From: Sphingomonas sp. SUN019
GTDB lineage: Bacteria > Pseudomonadota > Alphaproteobacteria > Sphingomonadales > Sphingomonadaceae
Assembly (NCBI RefSeq): GCF_024758705.1
Contig: NZ_CP096971.1
Span: forward strand, 1 to 64,000
DNA length: 64,000 nucleotides
Reading direction: 5' to 3'
Shown here piece by piece: positions 8,787 through 17,032 of the stretch. The notes below the pieces were generated by a model. The model was not told where the DNA came from, did not search any database, and was given only the letters and a program-made list of their open reading frames with translations. Each line of letters starts with the position of its first letter. Positions within the stretch are counted from its first letter, which is position 1. Position numbers and translations under genes: made by a program.

Positions 8787-10017
8787 CGCCGTTCGCTCGC
8801 GACATACGCCGGATGCTGGGACCGGGCCGTTCCAGCAGACCGTCACGCACACGCAGGATCGGCGCACGCACGGTCACGTTGCCGGAGAGGGTCAGGCCGG
8901 GCGATTCGTAGATGCGGATCGCGCTGCCGAAGGTGTCCGATATCCGATTGCCGCGCGCAACGCCGTTGGCGTGCGCGAACATGAGCGCATCGTCGCCGGT
9001 CGCCTGAAAATCGTTGTTCACGACGATATGGCCCTGCGTCATCGGATCGGATGGCTGGCCGATCTGCGGACCGCCGCTGCTGCTGGCCATTGCCCAGCGC
9101 ACGCCGTTAATCGGCGCGGGGCGGACGATCGAGCAATTCTCAATCCGCACATTGTCGGTCATGCGAAACACGCCGCGCGTCTCCACGCTCCAGCGGACCC
9201 CGCGCAGCGTGATGCGGTCGGCGTTGATGAAACGATAGGAGTCCTCGCCCGATTTCGATTTCAGGCCGATCAGGTCGCCCGGACGATAGGCCGGCATGAC
9301 GGGACGCACCACCAGTTGAATGCGCCAGCGGTTGGGCGCCCCGGCGATGCGGGTCGCTCCGCTCCACATCGCCTGCACCTGATCGACCACGATCTGTGGT
9401 CCCGTGGGCGTATCGACGTATTTTTTCATCCAGCGCCGCATGACCTCTCGCCCGTTGCGCCCGATCTCGCGGTCGCGCGGCATCAGGTCGGCGGGCGTCG
9501 GGAAACCGCGCGGGATATCGAGCACCACCGCATCGGGGGTCGTCGCGAAGACCTTTCCCTGCGACATCTCGATGCGGCGCTGCGTCATCGTCAGGTCTGC
9601 GATCGTGACGCATCTCGTGGCGCGGCCGATGATGCCGACCAGGCGATCGTCGGTGATCAACTTAGTCCGATCGGCCCCTGCACCGGTGATCGTCAGCCGA
9701 CCGGGACACGCATCGATCCGCGACACGTCGATCGTGCCGCCGCCGGTCGCCGCGGCGCCGTTCAGCTCGAACGTACCGGCGGGAAGACGGATGACATAGT
9801 TCACGCCCCCGCGCCGTGCGATCGTTTCGCGTGCGTCGGTGATCGCGGCGGCGATGGTGCGCTGATCGACGACGGAGAGACGGCGTTCGACCATCGGAGA
9901 GCTGAGCGGTTCCAGCGTCCGGCCCGCCGATCCTGTCGTCATGGAAGCCGACAGGACGAGCATCGTCAGCGCCGGCAAGACGCGCTTTGGCAACAGCATT
10001 GGTTCGGTGCGGGTCAT
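8767..10017 (-). CDS. Secreted right-handed parallel beta-helix protein
   Basis: 416 aa with a Sec-type signal: MTRTEPMLLPKRV, then ALTMLVLSASMTTGSAG. The body has the periodic strand pattern of pectate-lyase-like helices (ITLRGVRWSVETRGVF, VRIENCSIVRP, HIVVNNDFQATGDDALMFA, GNRISDTFGSAIRIYESP, LTLSGNVTV). Such proteins act in the periplasm or outside as polysaccharide lyases, epimerases or hydrolases. Clustering with glycosyltransferases suggests it trims, epimerises or degrades the product. The GDDA segment resembles the acidic turn of the glycoside hydrolase 28/polysaccharide lyase fold, but I cannot assign catalytic residues. Its 3' end overlaps the sulfotransferase frame. Confidence 0.75.
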   Translation of the reverse strand: MTRTEPMLLPKRVLPALTMLVLSASMTTGSAGRTLEPLSSPMVERRLSVVDQRTIAAAITDARETIARRGGVNYVIRLPAGTFELNGAAATGGGTIDVSRIDACPGRLTITGAGADRTKLITDDRLVGIIGRATRCVTIADLTMTQRRIEMSQGKVFATTPDAVVLDIPRGFPTPADLMPRDREIGRNGREVMRRWMKKYVDTPTGPQIVVDQVQAMWSGATRIAGAPNRWRIQLVVRPVMPAYRPGDLIGLKSKSGEDSYRFINADRITLRGVRWSVETRGVFRMTDNVRIENCSIVRPAPINGVRWAMASSSGGPQIGQPSDPMTQGHIVVNNDFQATGDDALMFAHANGVARGNRISDTFGSAIRIYESPGLTLSGNVTVRAPILRVRDGLLERPGPSIRRMSRANGVEPDRL

Positions 10018-10166
10018 CGATCGTCAACGCGTCGCCGCCGCCGGCGGTTTCCCCGCCGTGGGGCCGGGGGCGGGGGAGGATTGTTTGCGAAAGCATCGTG
10101 TATCACTATAGCTCCGCGTCGGTCGCGCTCCCTGTCAGGCGACATAGATACGGACGCGGAGTTTTC

Positions 10167-11429
10167 ATGATCGAGCCGAGTGCGGCCAAGGCGCCGAAGC
10201 GCGTTTCCGCACCTGTCGGGCGCGGACGTCCGCCCCGATTGCTGTTTCACCGGCTCGGTGATCGATCGGGCAGCGTCCTGGGTGCGGCCGAGACCGTGGG
10301 TCAGTTGCGCGAAGAGGTTCGGACCACCTCGCTGAACGTCGGCAATCTGGTGCATCTGGAGGCGCCCGCGAAGCTGTTGCGTTACAATCGCCGCACGCCG
10401 CAGTTCCGCCAGACCGCGAATTCGCCGGAGGCGTTTGCGGCGATCGACCGGCAGTATGACGGGATCGTGCTCGGTTACGCCAACATGATCCGCAACTACG
10501 ATCATCTGGATGAGGAAGCGCGCGACACGACCCTGGCCCCGCTGGTGCGAGAGACCGAATGGCTCGAGCAGACCAGGTGCAAGATCTACGCGATGGGGAT
10601 CGGCATCCAGGATCAACTGCCGCCACGTGCGGATGCGATCGATCCGCGCCTGTTCACGCTGTTGAAGCTGCTGAACGACCGGGCGGAGATTTTCGCGGTG
10701 CGCGGCGCGGCGACCGAGGCGTGGCTGCACGCGGTGGGATTGACCAACGCGGTTGCGCTCGGTTGCCCGAGCATGTTCATCTACCCGCGCAACGCAATGT
10801 CGATCCGTCCGCCTGTTCGGGACAGGGCGCTGCGGATCGCGACCGCGGGAAGGCTGCAGCGCAACCGCGACGACCAGCGGGTCGCCGCGATCAACCGCGT
10901 CGGGGCGGCGTTTGACAGCAGCTATGTCTTTCAGAACGATTTCTATGCGATGTTTCGCGGCGATGGCGACGAGATCATCTACAACGACGCCACCGGGGAG
11001 GTCGATGCCGAAGCGGTGCGCGCGCGCGGCCGCGCCGGGCTGGATGTGGATCTGACGTTCGCCGATTATCGGCTGTTTCGATCCACCGAGAAGTGGCGCG
11101 GATTCGCGATCGGGCAGGACGCCTATTTCGGCGATCGCTTTCACGGCGGCGTGGTGTTCCTGCAGTGCGGCAAACCCGCGATCATCGTGCAGAACGACGC
11201 ACGGGTGAAGGAATTGACGGCGCTGTACGATATTCCCACCGCCACGTCCGATCAGATACTGTCCGGCGATCCGATCGAATTGCTTCATGACAGGTTGAGC
11301 GCGGCGAACTTGCGGCGTTTTCGTGAAACTTATCTTGGGCGCTACCGCGATTTTCAGGCGGCGCTTCGCGGGGTCGGGCTGGAGCAGTTTCAGCCGATCG
11401 ACGCCGACGATCTCGCCGATTTGATCTGA
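10167..11429 (+). CDS. Polysaccharide pyruvyl transferase family protein
   Basis: 420 aa. The order FHRLGDRSGSVLGAAETVGQ, VGNLVHLEAPAK, YDGIVLGYANMIRN, CKIYAMGIGIQDQLP, FAVRGAATEAWLHAVGL and ALGCPSMFIYP matches the polysaccharide pyruvyltransferase family (CsaB/WcaK-like), which adds a pyruvate ketal from PEP to a sugar. GDRFHGGVVFLQCGKPAIIV near the end carries the conserved RxHG-type element. ATG 10167 is chosen; the open frame from 9987 runs back into the divergent beta-helix gene. It is followed 19 bases later by a methyltransferase. Substrate unknown. Confidence 0.85.
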   Translation: MIEPSAAKAPKRVSAPVGRGRPPRLLFHRLGDRSGSVLGAAETVGQLREEVRTTSLNVGNLVHLEAPAKLLRYNRRTPQFRQTANSPEAFAAIDRQYDGIVLGYANMIRNYDHLDEEARDTTLAPLVRETEWLEQTRCKIYAMGIGIQDQLPPRADAIDPRLFTLLKLLNDRAEIFAVRGAATEAWLHAVGLTNAVALGCPSMFIYPRNAMSIRPPVRDRALRIATAGRLQRNRDDQRVAAINRVGAAFDSSYVFQNDFYAMFRGDGDEIIYNDATGEVDAEAVRARGRAGLDVDLTFADYRLFRSTEKWRGFAIGQDAYFGDRFHGGVVFLQCGKPAIIVQNDARVKELTALYDIPTATSDQILSGDPIELLHDRLSAANLRRFRETYLGRYRDFQAALRGVGLEQFQPIDADDLADLI

Positions 11430-11448
11430 TCCGGGTACGAGCAGCAAC

Positions 11449-12201
11449 ATGACCGAAGCGCCCGTCCGTCCTGTCCGTCGCGGGGAGATCGCCACCGCGA
11501 TCGACGCCGTCGCCGTGCAGATATCCAGTTCCACGAAACTGAATCGTTACCCCGCGGTGTTTCAGGCGGTGCAGCAACTGTGCCGTGCGGGCGGGATCGC
11601 TCGGCCGCACATCCTGTCGTTCGGATCGTCGAGCGGGGAGGAAGCCCACACACTGTCGACGCAATATTTCGCCGGCTCGCCGATCCTGGGGCTTGAGGTG
11701 GCGGAGGACGTGCTGGCGCAGTCTCGCGAATCCTATGGCGCGAACCCCGACCTGCGGTTTGAAAAGAGCGGCGTGTACGAGCCGGAGCCGGAATCGTTCG
11801 ACGTGATCTTTGCGATGAGCGTGCTGTGCCGCTGGCCTGAGACGCGCAATATGACCGACATCGCGCAGTTGTTCCCGTTCGCAAATTTCGAGAAGCAGAC
11901 CGCGTATCTCGACAGTCTGCTGAAGCCGGGCGGGATCATGGTGATCTATAATGCTTCGTACGGCTTTCTGCATTCGCGCACGTCGCGTCATTATGATCTG
12001 ATCGCGCACCCGCGGATCACGACGGCCGGCTTCGTCAAACGTTTCCGCAAGGACGGCGGCGAAGACCCGAGCGTCGCGCCGACCGATTGCGTGTATCGCA
12101 AACAGCAGGCGAACGAACGGATCGGCGCGCGCGGGCTGGTGATCCGCGACCATGCGCTGAAACCGATCGCGGTGATCGAGCGCGACATCGCGATCGGCTG
12201 A
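11449..12201 (+). CDS. Class I SAM-dependent methyltransferase
   Basis: 250 aa. HILSFGSSSGEEAHTLS is motif I (SAM-binding glycine loop), ILGLEVAEDVLAQS is the acidic strand-2 motif, FDVIFAMSVLCRWP is motif IV and LDSLLKPGGIMVIYNASY is motif VI. The FGSSSGEE loop resembles CheR-type and small-molecule methyltransferases rather than the usual GxGxG. It is the second gene of a two-gene unit with the pyruvyltransferase and converges on the GT4 gene, whose stop codon abuts it at 12202. O-methylation of a sugar is the simplest inference. Confidence 0.82.
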   Translation: MTEAPVRPVRRGEIATAIDAVAVQISSSTKLNRYPAVFQAVQQLCRAGGIARPHILSFGSSSGEEAHTLSTQYFAGSPILGLEVAEDVLAQSRESYGANPDLRFEKSGVYEPEPESFDVIFAMSVLCRWPETRNMTDIAQLFPFANFEKQTAYLDSLLKPGGIMVIYNASYGFLHSRTSRHYDLIAHPRITTAGFVKRFRKDGGEDPSVAPTDCVYRKQQANERIGARGLVIRDHALKPIAVIERDIAIG

Positions 12202-13458
12202 TTATTCGGCCGGTGTGACCGACGCGAAGAGCGCGGCGTATTTCGCCGCCATCGACGTGAGCGAAACTGTTTGCGGGATGCCCGATTGCAGGCGTTCGTA
12301 CAGCGCGGGGTCTGCGCCTTCGACGATGCGCCGCGCCAGATCGCCGGCGTCCCCGCGCGCGAAGTGCAGCCCGTTAACACGGTCGGTGACTTTTTCCGCC
12401 ATCCCGCCAATGCCGGTGCAGATCACCGGCCGCCGCGCGTGGAAGGATTCCTGAATCACGACGGGCGAATTTTCCCACCATCTGCTGGGCATCAGCACAT
12501 AATCGCACCGCGCCATCAGTCCGCCGACGCGGCTGTTATCGTACGGGCCGAGGTAGGAAAGGAACGGGTAACCGGCGATCGCGGCGGTGAAGCGGTCCAT
12601 GAAGTCGCCGTCATGGCCGATGATATTGCCGTGGATCGCGACCCGGATACGCTGCGCCAGCTTTTCGTCGCGCGCTAGGATCGCGCAGGCGTCGAGGATC
12701 AGATCGATGCCCTTGAACGGATTGATCTGGCCGAAATAGCCGAACGTCCAGAGCCGTTCTTCCGACGATCGATCCGCCGGAACCGCCGCCACGCCGCCCG
12801 CGACGCCGTTCTCGATGACGTGCATCCGATTTTGCGGCACGCCGTTCGCCGTCATCTTGCCCGCCAGGAAACGGCTGGGCGAAACGAACGCCGCGACGGG
12901 GCCGAACGAGCGCGCGACATGCCGTGAGCGCACCGCGAACTGCTGGCGTGAATGTTCGGGGTAGCAGGCATGGCATGCGCCGGGCGACGCACCTTCGCAC
13001 AGCAGATCGGTTCCGCGCGTGACCAATTGACCGTGATTGTGGCAGATGCTGAGGAATTCGTGGATCGTATAGACGATCTCGATCCCCGCGGCGGCCACAT
13101 CCTCGAACACCCCGATCCCGGTGTGCAGGAAATGATGCGCGTTGAGCACGTCGATCCGCTCGCGCCGAAGCAGATCGATCAAATCCTGCCGCACGCCGGC
13201 CGGGGCCAGATGATAGAAATGATCGTAGAGCGCGCCGCGATAAGGCAGCGCAAATTCGTTCGGCCCCAGTTCGATCCGGTCGAGCGCGGCGTCATCGCAG
13301 CACGCGATCAGGATCGCGTCGACGCCGATCGCACGCAGCCCGCGGAACAGCCCGTGCGCTGCAATCTCCGCGCCGCCCTTCGTCACCGACACATGACTAT
13401 GGCTGAGGATCGCGATCCTTTTTCCCGCCAGCGCGGCGGGCGGCCTGAGATCAGTCAT
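12202..13458 (-). CDS. Glycosyltransferase family 4 protein
   Basis: 418 aa, starting at MTDLRPPAALAGKRIAILSH. The GT-B fold is visible: N-terminal SHSHVSVTKGGAEIAAHGLF donor/acceptor loop, a central hinge, then a C-terminal GT1/GT4 domain with FGYFGQINPFKGIDLILDA and the conserved late region SRWWENSPVVIQESFHARRP, followed by GIGGMAEKVTDRVNGLHFARG. The HxxH/Cys cluster around CHNHGQLVTR-CEGASPGACHACYP (about 140-165) is typical of a subgroup that carries a Cys-rich insert. It transfers a sugar from an NDP-sugar in the cytoplasm. The start overlaps the upstream stop by 8 bases, so translation is probably coupled to the 661-aa gene. Confidence 0.85.
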   Translation of the reverse strand: MTDLRPPAALAGKRIAILSHSHVSVTKGGAEIAAHGLFRGLRAIGVDAILIACCDDAALDRIELGPNEFALPYRGALYDHFYHLAPAGVRQDLIDLLRRERIDVLNAHHFLHTGIGVFEDVAAAGIEIVYTIHEFLSICHNHGQLVTRGTDLLCEGASPGACHACYPEHSRQQFAVRSRHVARSFGPVAAFVSPSRFLAGKMTANGVPQNRMHVIENGVAGGVAAVPADRSSEERLWTFGYFGQINPFKGIDLILDACAILARDEKLAQRIRVAIHGNIIGHDGDFMDRFTAAIAGYPFLSYLGPYDNSRVGGLMARCDYVLMPSRWWENSPVVIQESFHARRPVICTGIGGMAEKVTDRVNGLHFARGDAGDLARRIVEGADPALYERLQSGIPQTVSLTSMAAKYAALFASVTPAE

Positions 13459-15436
13459 GCGTGGCGGCCCCGACGTTGTTGATCCGAGCAACCAGCGCGG
13501 AGGGTCGCCGGGACGAAAGCGCCAGCGCGGCGTCCGGGACAATGCGGGGTGGCGGCACGCCCGCCGCGGCGCCGTTCAGCGTGATTCCGCCGATCCGCGG
13601 GGGCGCGGCAGCGGCGATCCGTCGCCACGCTGCGGCATCGCACGCGAAGGCATCGAGCCCGGCGGTCCCGGTGGCGCCGGCCTCCGCTGCGGCATCGCGG
13701 ACTTCAAGCAGGACCAGATCGTCTGCGCCGTCGCCCAGCGCCGTCCAGCCCGCATCGGAAAGCAGCGTGTCCGCAGAGATGAATGCGAACCGCGTCAGGT
13801 CGAGCGCATCGATGACGCCTGTCACGATGTCGTTGTTGGTTTCGCCCGGCGAAGTCAGGAACAGGCTGCAGCGCCGCCCCGTCACGCGCTTCAGGTCCGC
13901 AAAGAGCGATATCAGCAGGGGGCGGATGCCGTCCGGGCAACCGGCCAGCACGATCCCCCAACCGGCCGGCAAGGCCGCGGCGTGGCGGAGCGCGTTGTCG
14001 ATGATGAGGAACAGATCGGATGCGGTGGCGGGAAGGGCGAAGATCGCCGCTGCTGTGACGGATTCCGCTTCGTAGACGGCCAGCGCGCTGAAACGCTCTC
14101 GCGCCACGGCGGTGGCGTGGCGCGCGAAATCGGCGAAGAAGAGCTCCGCTTCGATCGCGGGGTAATAATCGAGCGCGTGTTCTATCGGCGTGGTCACGCC
14201 TAGCAGCCGGACGCGGTCGGCGGGGATCGTCGCATTGCTGGCCGTCCCGTCGGCCCAGCGGCATTTCAGCACCATTTCGTCGAGCCGCGCATCGTCCAAG
14301 TCGCCGCGGAAGACCGCGGTGAAGCCGGCGCGGCCCAGCGCCAGGTCGACGTTGCGATACAGATGCGACAGATCCTTGCGTCCGAAGCGCGACACGCTGC
14401 GATCGTCGGCTGCCATGACCCGCGCGCCCGCCTTCAACACGAACCGATCCGACAGCTTGTTGGGGCTGAGCGTCCAGCCGGTGATCATCGCGCCGAACCC
14501 GGGCAGGATCGCCGCCTGATCGATATGCACCAGATCGACCGTATCGGCGTCTTCGGGAACCTGCCAATTATCGACGGTGTAGAACATCTCCCGCATCAGA
14601 TCGCCGTAGCCGTCCGTGGCGGACGACAGCAGATAGCGCACGGCGGGCGTGATCGCCCGCTTCGTGCGGATCGGCGTAGGGTCGAGCGTTTCGAGGAAAC
14701 GCCCGCTGCCATCGGTAAGAAAGAAATATGGCGGCAAATCCGGCATCGGACGCCAGTCGCTTTGGACGACGCCGACGAACCCGCGCGCGCCGGGCGGAAG
14801 ATCACCGCGGTCGATCAGCGTATAGGCGAAGCCTGCCGGGTGCGCGGCCTTGTCCACGATCACGATCGGCCGATCGAGCACCGCGTCGTCCATGATCCAG
14901 CCGACGACCCAGACCAGCCCTCCGTCCTCGCTGGCGATCGAATCGACGTAGCCGATGCTGCGGCCCGGATCGGGCAGGAAGGAACGCTTCAAATGGCCGA
15001 CGGCGTTGTTCGCGTGGAACGACAACCGGTCGACCAGTGCGTCCCGGGTGGCGGGGGCAGTGTCGAGCGACCCGATCTGCACCTGTTCGAGCGTGCGCCG
15101 GGCCGCCATCGATTGCAGCGATGTGTCGCGTCCCGCGATGCGCACGACCAGCTCGCCGCGCAATCCGCGCCGCGCGGCGTCACGGATGCGATCCCGCACC
15201 GACGGGTCGAAACGATAGCCCGGCGCACCCGAGATCCGCAGGAAATTGCAGACATCGTCCCTCGGCATCCCGGTCGGCGCGCTGTCGATCAGTTCCTCGC
15301 CCGCCCACAACTCGATCGTGAGCGGGGCGGCGGGATCGCGCATATCGACCGCCCACCCGGATACGCCGCTCAATTCGTCGAGGTGCTCTACGCAGCCGTC
15401 AATGGTCGTTTCGTCGGGGCCGTCGGCGGCGTCCAT
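13451..15436 (-). CDS. Glycan-locus protein with GWA-type beta domains
   Basis: 661 aa, start chosen at MDAADGPDETTIDGCVEHLD, where GGAGAG stands 9-13 bases upstream. The N-terminus contains LSGVSGWAVDMRDPAAPLTI, a second copy around VWVVGWIMDD and a third around MITGWTLSPNK, resembling the TGWAMEPD domain of the 3472-7749 protein. The C-terminal third (LFLIIDNALRHAAALPAGWG, CPDGIRPLLISLFADLKR) may be a Rossmann-like or degenerate transferase fold. I do not recognise a catalytic motif. It is cotranscribed with the GT4 gene. A role as a scaffold or regulator of glycan assembly is possible, but the function is unknown. Confidence 0.65.
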   Translation of the reverse strand: MDAADGPDETTIDGCVEHLDELSGVSGWAVDMRDPAAPLTIELWAGEELIDSAPTGMPRDDVCNFLRISGAPGYRFDPSVRDRIRDAARRGLRGELVVRIAGRDTSLQSMAARRTLEQVQIGSLDTAPATRDALVDRLSFHANNAVGHLKRSFLPDPGRSIGYVDSIASEDGGLVWVVGWIMDDAVLDRPIVIVDKAAHPAGFAYTLIDRGDLPPGARGFVGVVQSDWRPMPDLPPYFFLTDGSGRFLETLDPTPIRTKRAITPAVRYLLSSATDGYGDLMREMFYTVDNWQVPEDADTVDLVHIDQAAILPGFGAMITGWTLSPNKLSDRFVLKAGARVMAADDRSVSRFGRKDLSHLYRNVDLALGRAGFTAVFRGDLDDARLDEMVLKCRWADGTASNATIPADRVRLLGVTTPIEHALDYYPAIEAELFFADFARHATAVARERFSALAVYEAESVTAAAIFALPATASDLFLIIDNALRHAAALPAGWGIVLAGCPDGIRPLLISLFADLKRVTGRRCSLFLTSPGETNNDIVTGVIDALDLTRFAFISADTLLSDAGWTALGDGADDLVLLEVRDAAAEAGATGTAGLDAFACDAAAWRRIAAAAPPRIGGITLNGAAAGVPPPRIVPDAALALSSRRPSALVARINNVGAATHD

Positions 15437-15488
15437 GTGGTTGATCTCTCCGGTACAGCGGCTTGTAACAACCGTCGTGCCGGGCCTT

Positions 15489-15512
15489 GTCAACCTCGCC
15501 GTCAACCTCGCC
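15489..15512 (+). repeat. Tandem 12-bp direct repeat
   Basis: Two adjacent perfect copies of GTCAACCTCGCC fill the middle of the divergent intergenic region between the 661-aa gene and the epoxide hydrolase. It could be a regulator site or simply a slipped duplication. Confidence 0.5.
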
Positions 15513-15602
15513 GCGTGGATTGACGCCCGCCGGGCCGCGGATCACGATATGGGAAACGCGGGCGGCGAGCGCGCCATCGATATCGGATCGGAGAACGAGC
15601 GG

Positions 15603-16745
15603 ATGAGCAGCGAGACGATCGAGCCCTTCCGGATCGCGATCGATGAGGCGGTGCTGGACGATTTGCGGCGGCGGTTGCGCGCGACGCGCTGGCCCGAGCG
15701 TGAGACGGTCGACGGCTGGGGGCAGGGCGTGCCGCTGGAGCAGGCGCGGCGGTTGGTCGATCACTGGCTGACCGCATACGACTGGCGGCGGTGCGAGGCG
15801 TTGCTCGACGGGTTCGGGCAGTATCGCACCAAAATCGACGGGCTGGGCATCCACTTTCTCCACCGCTGCTCGCCCGAACCGGGTGCGCTGCCGCTGATCC
15901 TGACCCACGGCTGGCCAGGATCGGTGATCGAATTCCATAAGGTGATCGATGCGCTGGCCGATCCGGTCGCGCATGGGGGACGCGCGGAGGACGCGTTCCA
16001 TGTCGTTGCGCCGTCGCTGCCGGGCTATGGATTTTCGGACAAGCCGGGCGAGGCGGGGTGGGGCGTCGAGCGGATCGCGCGGGCGTGGGCGGTGCTGATG
16101 CGGCGGCTGGGGTACGATCGCTATGTCGCGCAGGGCGGCGATTGGGGGTCGGCGGTGACGACCGCGCTGGCGCAGATCGGCGACCCGGCGGTGGCGGGTA
16201 TCCACCTGAACATGATCGTCGCGCCGCCCTCGGCGGAGGACATCGCGAGCGCGACGGAAGCGGAGAAGGTCACGTTGGCGGCGCTGCAATGCTATCAGAC
16301 CGACGGCAACGGCTATGCGCAGCAGCAGCGCACGCGGCCGCAGACGTTGGGCTACGGGCTGGCCGATTCGCCGGTCGGGCAGGCGATGTGGATCTTCGAG
16401 AAGTTCCACGAATGGACCGACTGCGACGGCGATCCGTTCAGCGTGCTGAGCGCGGACGAGATGCTCGACAACGTCATGCTGTACTGGTTGACAAACAGCG
16501 GTGCGTCGTCGGCGCGGCTGTATTGGGAGAGCTTCCGAAGCTTTGCGTCGGGGACGGTCGATGTGCCGATCGCGTGCAGCCTGTTTCCGAAGGAGATATT
16601 CCCGCCGTCACGGCGCTGGGCGGACAAGAGGTATCGCAATATCGTCTACTGGAACGAACTGTCGAAGGGCGGGCATTTCGCGGCGTTCGAGCAGCCGGAG
16701 TTGTTCGTGGAGGAGTTGAGGAAGGGGTTTCGGGGGATGCGATGA
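15603..16745 (+). CDS. Epoxide hydrolase (alpha/beta-hydrolase)
   Basis: 380 aa. The N-terminal FRIAIDEAVLDDLRRRLRAT-WPE is the EHN (epoxide hydrolase N-terminal) domain, followed by the alpha/beta-hydrolase core with LTHGWPGSVIEF (oxyanion HGWP), PSLPGYGFSDKPG, and GGDWGSAVTTALAQ (catalytic Asp nucleophile in the DWGS elbow). The C-terminal KGGHFAAFEQPELF carries the catalytic His. It hydrolyses epoxides to diols, possibly in detoxification. The chosen ATG 15603 is preceded by a GGAGAA motif; an upstream ATG at 15549 is less likely. It is unrelated to the neighbouring glycan genes. Confidence 0.9.
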   Translation: MSSETIEPFRIAIDEAVLDDLRRRLRATRWPERETVDGWGQGVPLEQARRLVDHWLTAYDWRRCEALLDGFGQYRTKIDGLGIHFLHRCSPEPGALPLILTHGWPGSVIEFHKVIDALADPVAHGGRAEDAFHVVAPSLPGYGFSDKPGEAGWGVERIARAWAVLMRRLGYDRYVAQGGDWGSAVTTALAQIGDPAVAGIHLNMIVAPPSAEDIASATEAEKVTLAALQCYQTDGNGYAQQQRTRPQTLGYGLADSPVGQAMWIFEKFHEWTDCDGDPFSVLSADEMLDNVMLYWLTNSGASSARLYWESFRSFASGTVDVPIACSLFPKEIFPPSRRWADKRYRNIVYWNELSKGGHFAAFEQPELFVEELRKGFRGMR

Positions 16746-16833
16746 TGCACCGAAATGCCCGCTTGAACCCATCGCTTTCGCTGATATAAGCCGCCGCCTG
16801 CCAGCCGACCCCAGGGTCGTCACGCGCCTCGGT

Positions 16834-16910
16834 CGGGGAATAGCTCAGCCTGGTAGAGCACTGCCTTCGGGAGGCAGGGGCCGGAGGTTCGAATCCTCTT
16901 TCCCCGACCA
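16834..16910 (+). tRNA. tRNA-Pro (anticodon CGG)
   Basis: A 77-base cloverleaf with encoded CCA. The acceptor CGGGGAA pairs with TTCCCCG, the D-loop has AGCTCAGCCTGGTAGAGC, the anticodon stem CTGCC/GGCAG closes the loop TTCGGGA (anticodon CGG), and the T-loop is GGTTCGAATCC. It resembles bacterial proline tRNAs. Anticodon CGG reads CCG, one of the commonest Pro codons in this GC-rich DNA. Confidence 0.95.
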
Positions 16911-16913
16911 ACG

Positions 16914-16956
16914 GCTTCGCTAAGAAATAGCAAAGCTATTTCGCGACCAGCGAAGC
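16914..16956. repeat. Nested hairpin downstream of tRNA-Pro
   Basis: Outer stem GCTTCGCT/AGCGAAGC (16914-16921 with 16949-16956) encloses a second perfect 8-bp hairpin GAAATAGC/GCTATTTC (16924-16931 with 16935-16942). It starts 4 bases after the tRNA CCA and could form its transcription end or processing signal. No T-run follows. Confidence 0.6.
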
Positions 16957-17032
16957 AGCGGCCGGCGGCGGAAACGCCGTCCGACGACGCCGCTTCGCCG
17001 CGGCGCGCATCAACACATTCCCTTATTTCCCC

